DNA of 64,000 nt, taken from assembly GCA_947179155.2 (NCBI GenBank), contig OX359284.1, forward strand, positions 9,054,432 to 9,118,431. Reading direction: 5' to 3'. The stretch's first letter is position 1. Every line of letters starts with the position of its first letter. Made by a program: the position numbers and the translations under genes. The stretch is from Hedera helix. Its lineage: Eukaryota > Streptophyta > Magnoliopsida > Apiales > Araliaceae. Below, in pieces: positions 1 through 11,941 of this stretch. The notes under the pieces were generated by a model, which saw only the letters and a program-made list of their open reading frames with translations, was not told the DNA's origin and ran no database searches.

Positions 1-1166
1 TCTGAATAATGCTGAAATTAGTGGTCTATACATTCAAAAAGAGCTAACTTCTATCTATGATGATATAAACGGAATAATGTTCAATCACAGAGCTGAAAGG
101 TCGTGGAGATAAACAAAAATTTGCTCCAGCTCAGATTCAATTAATAAAGAAGAATCTCATATGGACAAATTAACTCAATCTAATGACTATAGAAGAAAAG
201 TCAAACAAATCCATTGATCGTCGAGAAGTTGACATAAGTGAGGTATTTGGTTGTAACTCTCCTAATATAGATATTGATGATCATAGAATTGCTTTACGAG
301 ATATAACTAAAGATCTGCATCAATATATGTAATCATTTAGAGTTATATCAAAGGACTATTCCATTCTTCAAGAGGAAAAAAAGAAAGCTCTTGTAGAGTT
401 GGAAACTGCTATATAAAGTGCTACCTCTTTCGCCAACTTTGAGGTTGAGAATGCTCACTTGAGAAAAATGAGTGAAATAAATGCTCAAAAAGAATTAACT
501 CTAACATCTAAAATAGAAAATCTAGTGAAGACAATATCAATATGGAATTATTCTTTTGTATCTATAGATTCTTTGAATAAAAGTTAGAGGTCTGTCTCTG
601 ACAGGTCAGGATTAAGATTTGAAAATTCTTCCTCAGCTTTAAATATGGTTAATAACAATAATGAGGCATGTAAGTTAAATAAAGATATTATATTTGTGAA
701 ATTCACAAAGACCCTTTAGTTAATTATTCAAAGATGTTCAAAATCTACATATCAGATTATTATTATTCTAAAAAATGACAGGTAATATACTGGTCTTGGT
801 TTTGTGAAACTGAAGAGTAAGCCAGAGTCTACGATCATGACTAGAAAAATGTTGAGTCAAGCAAAACTCACTTTACGAATTAACCAGGTATAAATAGTAG
901 AACTAACTTTTACTCTACAAAACCACAAAATCATAAAACAATTTGGTGGGAAAAAAATCAAGTCTAAAAGAATAACTGAATATAAGAGTAGATCATAAGA
1001 GTGTCAAATAAGAAAATCTATCAACAGTAAATCATTCATACATAATGTTAGAAAATATATGTATCATGATCATAAAGTTGACATGTGCTATGATAATTAT
1101 CATTCAACATTTTATAAGAAATTCAAAGTCGAGTAGATTTGGGTACCAAATTAAAGAATGACTCAT
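1..1166 (+). pseudogene. Sirevirus-like Ty1-copia gag remnant (5' truncated by window edge)
   Basis: No intact reading frame remains. Plus-strand translation gives broken pieces of a lysine- and glutamate-rich, coiled-coil-like protein. A segment near 510-640 has the spacing of the Sirevirus Gag C-terminal region (a KIENL-like stretch followed by a RSGLRFE-like stretch), and a WVPN-like motif near 1139-1150 sits just before the protease, as is usual in copia polyproteins. Several in-frame stops and frame changes are present. In an active element Gag would form the cytoplasmic particle; this copy cannot. It leads directly into the protease remnant. The assignment rests on position and motifs, not on a database search. 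Confidence 0.6.
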
Positions 1167-1726
1167 CTTGCAGGCATCCAGCACCACTAAATCCATTTGG
1201 TATTTTGATAGTGGATGCTCAAGGCATATGATAGGTAACAAGGCTCTTTTGTCAAATTTCAAAGAGAAAGATGGTCCAACTGTTATCTTTGGAGATAACA
1301 ACTCTATAAAAACCAGACACTATGGTTCTGTTGGAAATGGAGTAGTCTCATTTTGTAAGGTTGCCTATGTGGATGGTCTGAAGCACAATTTGCTGAGCAT
1401 AAGTCAACTTTGTGATAAAGGTTATCTAGACATCTTCCTCAACAATCAGTGTAAAATTAGAGATCTTAAAACCAACTCATTAAAGTTAACTGGATCTAGA
1501 GAAGGAAATATCTATGTAGTTAATCTTGTTGAGCTTAGTTCTTTAGAAATAGTTTGCTTTCTTGCTAAAGCCTCATAAGATGTGAGCTAGTTGTGGCACA
1601 AAAGATTATCTCATATTAACTTCAAGAGCATGTCAAAGCTTGTATCCAAAGTTCTAGTTACAGGTTTGCCGAAGCTGAGTTATGTCAAAGAAAAACCATG
1701 CAAGGCCTATTAGCTTGGAAAGTAAA
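1167..1726 (+). pseudogene. Ty1-copia protease and GAG-pre-integrase/zinc-binding remnant
   Basis: An open stretch at 1168-1578 encodes the copia retropepsin signature WYFDSGCSRHM (DSG catalytic motif, near residues 13-17) and the downstream HNLLSISQLCDKGY block that leads to the GAG-pre-integrase domain. After a stop at 1576-1578 the same frame continues with LWHKRLSHIN, the HxxxH half of the integrase zinc site, and then PCKAY at about 1697-1711. There the second Cys of the CxxC pair appears as Tyr. Coding similarity ends exactly where LTR A1 begins, and it resumes after 8310. The gene is non-functional because of stops and insertions. Confidence 0.85.
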
Positions 1727-4700
1727 TGTGACGCCCCCAAATTCGGGTACTCTTACATCGAATTTAGTGCTTCACGATACCATCTGAGCATAATACATAG
1801 CTACCTATTCTATACATAAAAGCATACGATAATACATTACATTAATTCTAATCATCCCAGGTCTTAACAACCTTTAATAATATATCATAAGTCTTGAGTT
1901 GATGATACAATATAATCATAGTTTAATACAAAATATGATTTCATAATCCGTCTTAGACTACTCGGTAGCCTTGGCTTTTCCTTTGTCTTTTTTCGAAGTT
2001 ACTGGCTTTTTTCGTCTTCACTGAAAATAGGGTTATAACACAAGGATGAGCAACAAGTTTGCTCAACAAGCATATAAATAATAGTAATTAAGAATTTAAT
2101 TTAGTTCTTATAAGTTCAAAGGTTTATTAGCTTCAAGTAAGTCATGATGTAAACCAATGAATCAATAATGAGTGATATATTATGATCTCAAATTTAGGAT
2201 AGACAATAATTAGAGTGAGGAATAATCAATCAATATGTATCTTGTAAAGAAAAGCTACAAACTTTCAAAGCATGAGTATTAGTTATTACTGAGTGGTCAC
2301 TAAGGACTATTGAACCATCAGAGGATTAACATCATTTAACTGAAGACCATCAAGTAGAAACAAGTACATGGGGTGATTAGTCCCGTCATACATTACATCA
2401 TGCATAATGTTTAGTCTCTATGTGCGTGCAAGTTGAATCCATAACTTAAAAGTAGTACCCCTTTTATCAGGGTTGTTCATCTCAGCATATAAAGTCTGCA
2501 CCAAAGCAATTGGTTTGGATAGCTTTACCAAAAATAAGTTTGACAATTTATGTCATCATTTGTCTAGCCGAATTAAGTGGCATAGAGTCCTTCTTCAAAC
2601 AACTTGTTTGTGTTTAAAATTCTTATATCTTATAATTCAATGATTGGGAAATCTTCTTAAGCGAACACATATGAAATGTTGCATTCAAGTGATGATAATT
2701 TAAGTCGAAGCATGCATTATAAAACTTATACGAAGCAGATAAAGTGTACAAGTAATGGATACTTGTTTGATATGTCCGCTTCTTCTTCTTCTACCTTATC
2801 GACCCCTCTTTGACCTACATAAGTCGTAATTCGATCCATAGGTTAGTCTCTGTTGGACTAATATTTATCCTCAATCTTAAGTCTCCACTACCTAACTCTG
2901 CTTAACCCTTTAACATCTCATCCATCATCTCCTTCACTTTACCTTCAATTTGCCTTATTGTTATCCATAACCCTCATCGTACCTTCTTCGTTTAATTATT
3001 GATCTTATGTTCAAACGTCTTTGATCTTTATTATCATTCTCACTATCCACTTATTCATTCTCAAGCTTATCATTTTCAATTAAAATAACCTTTGTTATTA
3101 TTTTATTTACTTACATCTCGTTACTCATTTTATCCTTCATCATTAAATAATGCCCTTTACTATTTTAATTACTCATTGTTTAATCTTTACCTTAACTCAT
3201 TTACAAATAAAAATAACTATTCTTATTTTATTTATTTAATCCTTCACAAATAAAATAATCTTTATTATTTTATTTGTTCAAGTCTTATTTAATTCCTAAA
3301 TAAAATAATTCTTATTATTTTATTTGTTTAAGTCTTATTAAGTCATAAATAAAATAATTTATTTTATTTTATTTATTTAAGTCTTATTTTAATTAACTTC
3401 ATAATCCACAAATAAAAATCCACAAATTAAGTCATAAATAAAAATTTTGGCTCAACCAAGCTAGGGTTTACATAGAACATGTTTCAAAAGAAAATTTACT
3501 AAAAAATCATTTTAGCTCCGATTTAGTTTATTCCACTTGGGTTACGTTCGTATTCCATATGTCTATCACATTCAAGCCCAAGATCTCCTAGATCTACAAG
3601 TTTTACATAAGGTATTTTCACCAAAGTCATGTCCAACATTTAGGGTTTTGTACAAGCTTAAATTATATACATGTTTTATATAACAAAACACATTGTAAGC
3701 ATAAAATCTCCATCACAAGCCATCCTTGTACCTCCAGAACCCTCCATAGTTCCCCAATACAACAATAACTCCCACAATAACACATGATCTAACCATAATT
3801 ACTAAATATATACAATAACTTAAAGATTTGCTAGGGTTAGGATATTATGCCTCCTTTATGCCCTTCTTCTTCTTGCTAAGTACTTGTTGAGCTCTTCCAC
3901 CTTGATTCCTTCACTCCTTGCTCTCAAGCTCTCTTAAATCTTCAAGAATTTCATTCTAGATTTCTATTTCTCTCTATTTCTCTTTCTTTGCTCACTCTCT
4001 TCTCTATACTTAGCCAAAATGTCCAACTTCGTAAAATGTTGGAGAGGGGCTATATTTATAGACCATAACTTATTATGCTAAACTCCCACCTAATCTCCCA
4101 ACAATTTAATTAACCATGCGTAAGTTTAATTACTCCCAACATATTGGAGAAATTCATGTAACTTTCCACAAGGCTCAAAATGTTGCTAGGCTCAAGGAAT
4201 TAAATAATTTAATTTGACCAACACAGTGTTCAATACTCCACTCCCCCAAGTTTTGACAGGTCATGGCTATATATATATATATATATATTGAATGGAGTAC
4301 TCTAGAATTTGGTCTCCCAATTTTGGGTCAAAAGTCTTTTAATTAAAGTTGGGATAGACCTTGGGATAAATTAATACTCCATGTCTCACATTGGCTACCT
4401 AAATTAATTCCTTACTAGGTTAGATTACATAACACTTGAATTCCATTATTCCTTATCATGAAATAAATTTATAAATTATTTAATTATTACATTGAATTTA
4501 TTTTAATCCTCATTCGTGAATTAATTCCACACTTGACTAATTCCTCATCTCAATTATTTATCATGCCACATAAGGCTTAAAATCCCAAGTGTAACGACCT
4601 CGAAATTCGACCCACTTTATTACCTTAATTTTCATATTTATGAAACATTATTTTCCTTATGTCCAAATTTCGGTCCGTTAATAAATCTTTAATCATTTCT

Positions 4701-5903
4701 TTAATCCAATAGTTGATTTTAAAATCAACAATTACCAAATATTTCGGTATAAATTTTTCTTTTTCTCAATCATAGTGTTAAAATATTTAGATATTTAAAA
4801 TCCTTACATCTAGATCCTAGTCCTAGGATCGCAACCTTCACTTATTCTTCTCTTTCTTGTATCATAAAGCTCGACATTCAAATTTTAATATCATTCATAT
4901 CCATGCAATTATTCTTTGTTTCATGATTCATGATTCATAATAATCTCTATCCTAACCATCATCATGAACAATCACAATTCATAATTTAACATTATTCGTT
5001 CTATCCAGATCCAACATATATGTACATACAAAATATTAATGTAACCTTGACAAATTATTCACATTGAATTATAACATCAACATTCCATATTAATGTTCAC
5101 ACCCTTTTAGGAAAATTCGTCTCTATATAATCTGATATTCTTGAAATTCATTTCTTTCCTGCAAAAATGTTTATTAAGTAAGTAATGAGCACAATGGCTC
5201 AGCAAGTTCAACAGTTATACTTCACGTAACACATACCTTATCATGCTTGGTGTGTTTCATACATCATGTGCTTGTGCTTCTACTATAGCAATATATCTCA
5301 TATACATTCATATCGTTGCACAAAGTACACATTGTGGTCATATTAATCACGTATCGCATAGCACATAATTTGTATGCATTTAAAACAAAAATTACATATC
5401 ATAACAGTCCAACATTTAACATAAAAGGACCGAAGAACTTGCCTGATGTCCAATTAATGAATTGATAGCTCAAACCCTTAACTCGGTCAACCTATGATCA
5501 TAAAATAATCAAATAATAATTATTTATCTCTTTATGATATTAATTTACTTAATTAATATCATCTCTGGACCAATTATTATATAATACGGTTAATTATATT
5601 AACCTCATCCTTTAAAATATTAACATAACTTAATATTTAATGCCTTCACTACGGACAACCCGGCTCATCGGATAAATTTTAGCGTTTCTGGTTGTCTGAA
5701 TTTTCATTTTACCCATCTTCTAAATTTTAACCTTATTAGATTAATATTTAAACATTTAAATATTAATCTCCAATATGTAATATTTTTACAAAAATATTAA
5801 ATTTAATGCTCAAACATCATTTATATATTTTTAGTATTTTTCTATAATTTTCTATGATTTTTAAACAATTTTAAAACATTTATTTCAATTAAAATCACTT
5901 CTG

Positions 5904-6105
5904 AGGGCATTTTGGTAATTTTCGCTGCTTTAGGGACACATCCGGAATTTTTCGGAAAGCCCAGAGATATTTTCGTAATTATAGCGCTTCTAGGGACAAA
6001 ACTGGAATTCTCCGAAAAGTGCAGGGGCATTACCGTAATTTCAAAGGCCAAAGGACACGACGGGTATTATCGCAAAAGACCAGGGGCACGCTGGTAATTT
6101 CCAGC
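5904..6105. repeat. 60-bp tandem array inside LTR B1, about 3.5 units
   Basis: Units start at about 5904, 5964, 6024 and 6083. Each carries GGGCATTTTGGTAATTTT-like and AGGGACA...GGAATT-like halves followed by a GAAAAG-like purine run and CAGGGGC. The same array is present in B3 (43988 onward) and B4 (53037 onward). Units have diverged from one another, so the array is old. Confidence 0.85.
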
Positions 6106-6719
6106 CATGCCGGTCGTCCGCGCAATGCGCGACGACTATTTCTGCCAACGTCCAACGACGTCGTTTCGATCTGCAGGTTTTGGTCGCCGCGCCATGCGCG
6201 GCTCTCCCCCAGTCACGCGTCTAAACGACGCCGTTTCATCTGGGGCGGGGAGAAAAATTGGTCGCGCCATGCGCGGCCGACCCTGCACAGTTTCTTCTTC
6301 TTCCTGCCGACTACAGTGTACCAACTTTTCAACTTTTTTTTTTTCCATTTTTATACGAAAATTTCACAATATACTTACACCAAAAATCATAAAACTCATA
6401 CATACACCTCCATAAATTATTTAGAATAATTATTCTAATTACTTTCTAATTTTTCACAAAATTATTTTATCATTACAAATAATAAATTAAATCACATAAA
6501 ATGATATATACCTCCCCAAAAGCTTGAAAAATCTTTCCTTTGAGGCTAGAACTTCACTTAGATGCCATGTTGGTTCTTGGTGGCGGTGACGGTGTTGCCG
6601 AGTGGAAGGAAAATAGAGAGAGAGAGAGAGAGAGAGAGAATTAGCTTTATTTGCTTATTCTCTTTTCTTTTTCTTCCTTAACTTGCTTTTTCCCTTATAT
6701 ATATATATGTATATATATG

Positions 6720-6753
<34 letters not shown>

Positions 6754-7261
6754 TATATCTCAAGCTAGTTAGCCACTTGGATAAAAACTTCACTAACCGA
6801 CTTATTTGCCCACCGCGTGAAACTTTCGGACTTTTCCAAAATAACTTGAAACTTTTATTTTTTAATACATCACGTAATTATTTCATGTAATAAATATTTT
6901 ATATAATGTATATAAAATATTTATTTTAATTCACCAAAAATCATATCCTGATTTATAAATAATTTTAATACCTCTTTTGGGTACTTTTCTTGACAAATTT
7001 TGTACACGTATAATGATATGCATGTAATTATATGAGGTAATTTATACCTCCAAAAATCATAAATTAATTCATAAGACATATAAAAATTATTTTTCATAAT
7101 TTTTCACTTCATTACTTGGACATCATATTACACTAACATGTTCCCGTTTCTAAAATATTATCCTTCATAAAAGTCATAACAATTCAATTATGCATAAACA
7201 TAATTTTTAATGAATTAAAACATTCCTTTTTCCTCATTAAATTCCATTTCTTTAATTTTCA

Positions 7262-7520
7262 CATTAACTTTCCTTATATAAATTATATAATTTAATATTA
7301 TATAATTTATATAATTACATTATTCCTTTTAAAATATTTCCATTTTACACAAATACAATTTATAAAATTTTCTTCCATCATTAATTAATTTAATTCTCTT
7401 ATATAAATTATATAATTATTCTTATATAATTTATATAATTATTATTTCCTTTATACCACATTTTAATTTCCTTATATAAATTATATAATTTATTATTATA
7501 TAATTTATATAATTACATTT
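7262..7520. repeat. Three successive AT palindromes in LTR B1
   Basis: Near-perfect palindromes built from TATATAAATTATATAATT and its complement occur near 7273-7318, 7395-7443 and 7470-7517. The same trio recurs in B3 (about 45333-45560) and B4 (about 54245-54466). They lie in the predicted U3, upstream of the TATA box in the LTR's minus orientation. Function is unknown. Confidence 0.8.
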
Positions 7521-8310
7521 CTTCTCAATTAATTTCTAAACTTCCTCTACAATTCCTGATAAAATCTAAAATCCATAATTATAATTTTATTAACTTCCTT
7601 ATTTGCTTTTTATTTAAAATTGGATTAATTTAATTATTAATCCCTTAATTTCCATAATTAATAACATTTATAATTATCACATAAACATATACATTTATAC
7701 ATATATACAATTGTGTATATATATACATATCTAATTTCATATATTTCACATTACCACATAACCTTAATTAAATTATAATTTCTGCATTTTCATAACAATT
7801 TTAATTGTACAATTTGTTGTACATTTACCTGAAATTTCTATTATTCTTCATAAATTGTTTCCAAACAATTTATTTACTTTTTCAATTCTTTTAAATTCAC
7901 AAAATTCATCACCATCTTTAATTTACCACATAAATCCCTTTACATACATCAAATCGCATAAAATAATAATTAATTTAAACAATCTTGATAATTCTATTGA
8001 TTAAATTCTTATTTAATTTTATTAAATAATTTCGAAAATTCGGATCCTCACACCAAGCTTAGTTAATTTATAACTTAAGCTTGTCACATACACTCATAAT
8101 TTAATTATTCGTCTTCACCTCTTCATAATTAATTCAATTTATTATATTTTTCCTTTAATTCATAATCAATTCAATTCTTCGAATTAACTAACTTTACATT
8201 CGTTCTACCACATAGTTACACATATACACATAAGTGAACATAAAATTTTAAATGCCTCATTCTTTTATTAATTTAATATTCCTTTTAATCTTTGTGGTCA
8301 TTAGAGTAAA

Positions 8311-9159
8311 CAAGGAGTTCATTCAAAAGTAAAGCAGTAAATTCAAATGTGAGGCCCCTATAGCTGTTGTATATGGATTTATTTGGGCCAATATCAATTG
8401 TTAGTCTTGGAGGTAAAAGATACTCACTAGTTATAGTGGATGACTATACCAAATATACATGGGTATTCTTCTTAAACTCCAAAGACGAAACCAGCAGTCA
8501 ACTGATCAGATTATTCAAGCTGGTTATGAATGAACAGGGTGAAAAGATCAAGGCAATAAGGAGTGATCATGGAAGATAGTTTGATTTTTCTAAGATGGAT
8601 CAGTTTTGTGAAGATAATAATATTCAACATAATTTCTCAGCACCAAGGACTCCACAACAAAATGGGGTAGCTGGAAGAAAGAACATAAATTTGATTGAAG
8701 CAGGAAGAACACTTTTAGCAGCTGCTTATCTCCCTAAATATTTTTGGGCAAAAGCTATTAGCACTGCTTGCTACACTCAAAATAGATCATTAATTCACTC
8801 TACGCTTAAGAAAACACCTTACAAATTGTGAAAAGGAAGAAAGCCAAACATAGGTTACTTTTATATTTTTGGCTGCTCATGCTACATCCTAAACAATTGC
8901 AAGAAACACTTAACAAAGTTTCAACCCAAGCCCGACGAAGGAATATTTCTTGGATTCTTTATGAATAGCAAAGCTTATAGAGTGTTCAATAAGAAATCAT
9001 TGAGCGTTAAAGTTTCTATTCATATAACCTTCGATGAATCTGACTTAGCAAGTCCAAAAGCTGTATCTTTTGAAAGTTGTAGAAGTGGATCCTTCGATCG
9101 AAGAACAAGTTAGCCCTACTATTGCTGAAGCAGAAGAACCAGACCCAACTATCGTAGTG
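8311..9159 (+). pseudogene. Ty1-copia integrase remnant
   Basis: Coding similarity resumes one target duplication after A1. The frame from 8367 reads MYMDLFGP (first catalytic Asp), VVDDYTKYTWVFFL, then IRSDHGR (second Asp). A stop follows at 8577-8579. It goes on with QQNGVAGRKN, where the usual Glu of the VERKN-type motif is Gly, so the DDE triad is broken. The C-terminal GYFYIFGC and KAYRVFNKKS blocks follow to about 9060. A stop at 8829 and a frame change near 9060-9110 add damage. It ends where the LTR at 9165 starts. Confidence 0.88.
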
Positions 9160-9164
9160 CTAGA

Positions 9165-10777
9165 TGATAATTGAATTTTATTCCTATTTATTAGATATTT
9201 GTAGGCTTAATTATTTGTTAGTTTTTAAGTATTTTAATTGATTTTAGGTAATTTATTTAATTTTATGCATTTTATATTATTTTTATTTAATTTTTATTAT
9301 TATTTTGTAGGAAAAACAATATGATGGCAAAAGTATAATTAATAGTAACTTCTGGATGGCGTAATAGTAATTATAGCAAGTTTAGTGGCAATTTTGCAAA
9401 TTCGGCAAAGATTATTAAGCGCGCTATGAGCGCTAGTAAGTTGGATCAACAATAATAGGCGAGACGACACCGTTTTTGCTAAATAGACGATTCAGAGAGA
9501 GCTCTGCGCCATGCACGGAATGATGGATTAATATGCTGACGCGCTATGCGTGCGGTCATGTAGGTTAGGTGGAATGCAGTTGGCATGCGTAAGGAGTTGT
9601 TTGGCTTGGCGGTTAAAGGCAGATTTCAATTTTCTTTGTATTAATTTGATTCCTAATTAATTTTTAATTTCAATTTGATTAGGATTTTTAATGTAGTCCT
9701 ATAAATACATTATGTGACTCTTATTTAGAGCATATTAGAGCATATTATATTAGAGTAAATTAGGAGTAGTTATAAAATAATTTGAGAGGAGGATTTTTAT
9801 TAGATTTGAAGGGCATTTTAATGCAGATAATTACATGAATTGAAGACGGAGCTACAGAGATTGTGCTTAATACAGATTTTTATCTCTAATTCTTTTCTTT
9901 AATTTATGTAATCTGGATTGAATGAATTATTTTATGGATTTGATTTATTTTTTTCCAGTTATGGGCTAATTTATTATTACGATTGCAATTGAACCCAATG
10001 TGTAGTTTATATTAATTTATTTTCTTTTTAATCATATTGATTATAATTGAATTATTTATCATACTTTGTAAATTCAAGTATCTTATTATTTGCGTTAATT
10101 AATGTAGCAATCTATATGAAGTTGATGAATGGAATATAGTGTTTAGACCTAATTAATTATTTTGTGCGTTAATGTATTAATTAATTACATATAATTATTA
10201 GGATAATTTATATGAAATTGGGATATGGATTATAAATTTAGATCTAAATATGATAACATGTGACTGATTTATTCTTCTTCGGATTGAATAATTGGGTTAG
10301 TGTATATGATGAATATATCTATATGCCACATATAACGTTATTGAGAGTTTGTTATTAATGAGTTTATTTTAAGTTATTTTGCATAGTAATATAGTAACTT
10401 AATTGGAATAAATCTTTTTATTAATTTTTGAAAAATGTTAATAAATAGTTAGGCATTCTTTGTTAAAAATTTATTATAATTAATTAATTAAAAAGAGAGT
10501 AAATAGATTTAAATGAAATATTGGAGAAAATTATGATCTTAGATAATTTTAATTTAATTTTAATCCTTGTTATTAAATTAATTTAGTTGGTAATTTTAAT
10601 TAGTTATATTTTTATAATTTAATTGAGATTGTTTAAATACAATTAATTTAATATAAAGTTAGTATTTTGTGATAATTATTCTTAATTTCATGTGAGTTCG
10701 ACACTCGACTTGATCACTTTATTACTTGTTGGCCGCATATACTTGTGTGTAAATTCCTAATTAAAATTAGGCAAACA
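9165..10777 (+). mobile_element. Solo LTR, 1613 bp, tentatively Ty3-gypsy Tat/Ogre-like
   Basis: Sequence from TGATAATTGAATTTTATTCC to GGCAAACA interrupts the copia frame. It is flanked by CTAGA (9160-9164) and CTATA (10778-10782), a 5-bp duplication with one mismatch. A TATA box (CCTATAAATAC) lies at 9698-9708, and the right part carries GTGAGTTCGACACTCGACTT, reminiscent of Tat-lineage LTR ends; both suggest plus orientation. A GC-rich stretch with AGACGACACCGTTT and GCGC-ATG-like words is at 9415-9560. No coding was found. The lineage is an inference. Confidence 0.65.
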
Positions 10778-10782
10778 CTATA

Positions 10783-11353
10783 CCAAGAAATAGTAGAACA
10801 ACTAGTCCATGAAGAGAATACTCTACGAAACATTGAAGTTGATCAAGAACCAACTCTTGAAGAAATCAGACAAGAAGGCACACAGACAGATGTCCCAATT
10901 AGAAGAAGATGGATAAAAGATCACCCTCAAGATTTAATCATTGGAGATCCAAATGCCAGAGTCAGGACGAGGCCAACCTTTCAAAATGAATGTTTTTACC
11001 TGAGCTTCCTCTCTCAAATGGAACCTAAGAAGATTGAAGAACCCATAGAAGATTCAAATTGGATTGAAGCTATGCAAGGGGAACTGAATCAATTTAAAAG
11101 AAGCAAGGTTCAGAGGCTAGTTCCAAGACCAAAAGATCATCTTGTTATTGGCACCAAATGAGTTTTCAGAAATAAGATGGATGAAGATAATGTAATTACT
11201 AGAAATAAAGTAAGTCTGGTAGCCAAAGACTATTCTTAGGAAGAAAGAATCGACTATGATGAGACCTTTACTCATGTTACCAAATTAGAAGCAATCAGAG
11301 TGTTTCTAGCTTATGTAGCGTTCATGAAATTCAAAGTCTTTTAAATGGATATC
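10783..11353 (+). pseudogene. Ty1-copia linker and reverse transcriptase N-terminal remnant
   Basis: The frame 10745-11161 includes the acidic linker, then WIKDHPQDLIIGD and SNWIEAMQGELNQFKR, the standard entry into copia RT. Stops follow at 11159 and near 11239, and a broken VFRNKMDEDN...LVAKDYS...YDETFTHVTKLEAIR segment continues the domain. It ends at ...MDIKS, interrupted by LTR A2 at 11359; the coding resumes at 14870. It is inactive. Confidence 0.85.
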
Positions 11354-11358
11354 AAGAG

Positions 11359-11422
11359 TGTAATAACCAAGAAAATACGTACACGTATTATTAATGAAAA
11401 TGAGAGCAATTCTAAAATTATT

Positions 11423-11520
<98 letters not shown>

Positions 11521-11903
11521 CGCGCTATGTGATGAGCCTTAATAATTCAAATTAAATTGAATTAGTTATATGATAAATAAGAAATTAAGTGATGGTGATG
11601 ATGAGCTTAAATTATAACTAATTTAAGCCTATGTAATATGCCTTATGTGGCATAATGATTAAAATGAACTAATTAATTAATTAATGATAAGATGATTAAA
11701 TAATTAAATAGACTAATAAGAATTAATATGAATGTCAAATAATTTAATGTGACATTCCTAATGTGCTAGAAATAAAAGTACAATTACATATGGGTTACTA
11801 AAATTATTAGTTAGCCCAATAGAAATATGTATGCATGACCCAAATTAAATTAGCCTAGCGAACATTATGTTGATCAAGTCTAATGTGTAACATGTGTTGT
11901 TGG

Positions 11904-11941
<38 letters not shown>

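Larger units (their letters stand above)
4590..8052 (-). mobile_element. Family B solo LTR (copy B1), 3463 bp, nested in A1
   Basis: On the plus strand it runs from TGTAACGACC to GGATCCTCACA, with a perfect CCAAG duplication at 4585-4589 and 8053-8057. Orientation is minus, because in copy B3 a PPT-like tract abuts the TCCTCACA side, which marks the LTR start. No coding is seen. Predicted minus-strand landmarks are: TATA run at 6693-6757, donor GAG|GTATAT at 6511, microexon-like 5443-5491, and acceptor TTTGCAG at 5159-5160. It contains a 60-bp tandem array (5904-6105), a GC island (6112-6270), (GA)n at 6615-6638 and three palindromes (7262-7520). Short frames in 5842-6429 are array-derived and not genes. 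Confidence 0.87.
1727..8305 (-). mobile_element. Family A solo LTR (copy A1), split by nested LTR B1
   Basis: It begins TGTGACGCCCCCAAATTC and ends GGTCATTAGA (terminal CA mutated to GA). It is bracketed by the 5-bp duplication GTAAA (1722-1726 and 8306-8310) inside copia pol. The left end is the reverse complement of the right end of A2 (GGGGGCGTCACA), so A1 lies in minus orientation. Without B1 it is about 3.1 kb. No pol coding, PBS or PPT was seen, so it is read as a solo LTR. On the minus strand a TATA box lies near 4049-4063, a weak GC-type donor at 3850, and an acceptor-like CTATTTTCAG at 2021-2022. A (TA)n run is at 4268-4290. The 3050-3440 stretch is simple AT-rich sequence with repeated TTATTTTATTT words. 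Confidence 0.85.

Noticed and set aside
5842..6429. Overlapping frames on both strands within LTR B1 that look like a small gene cluster
   Set aside because: They coincide with the 60-bp array and GC island, recur in the other B LTRs with frame changes, and have no domain.
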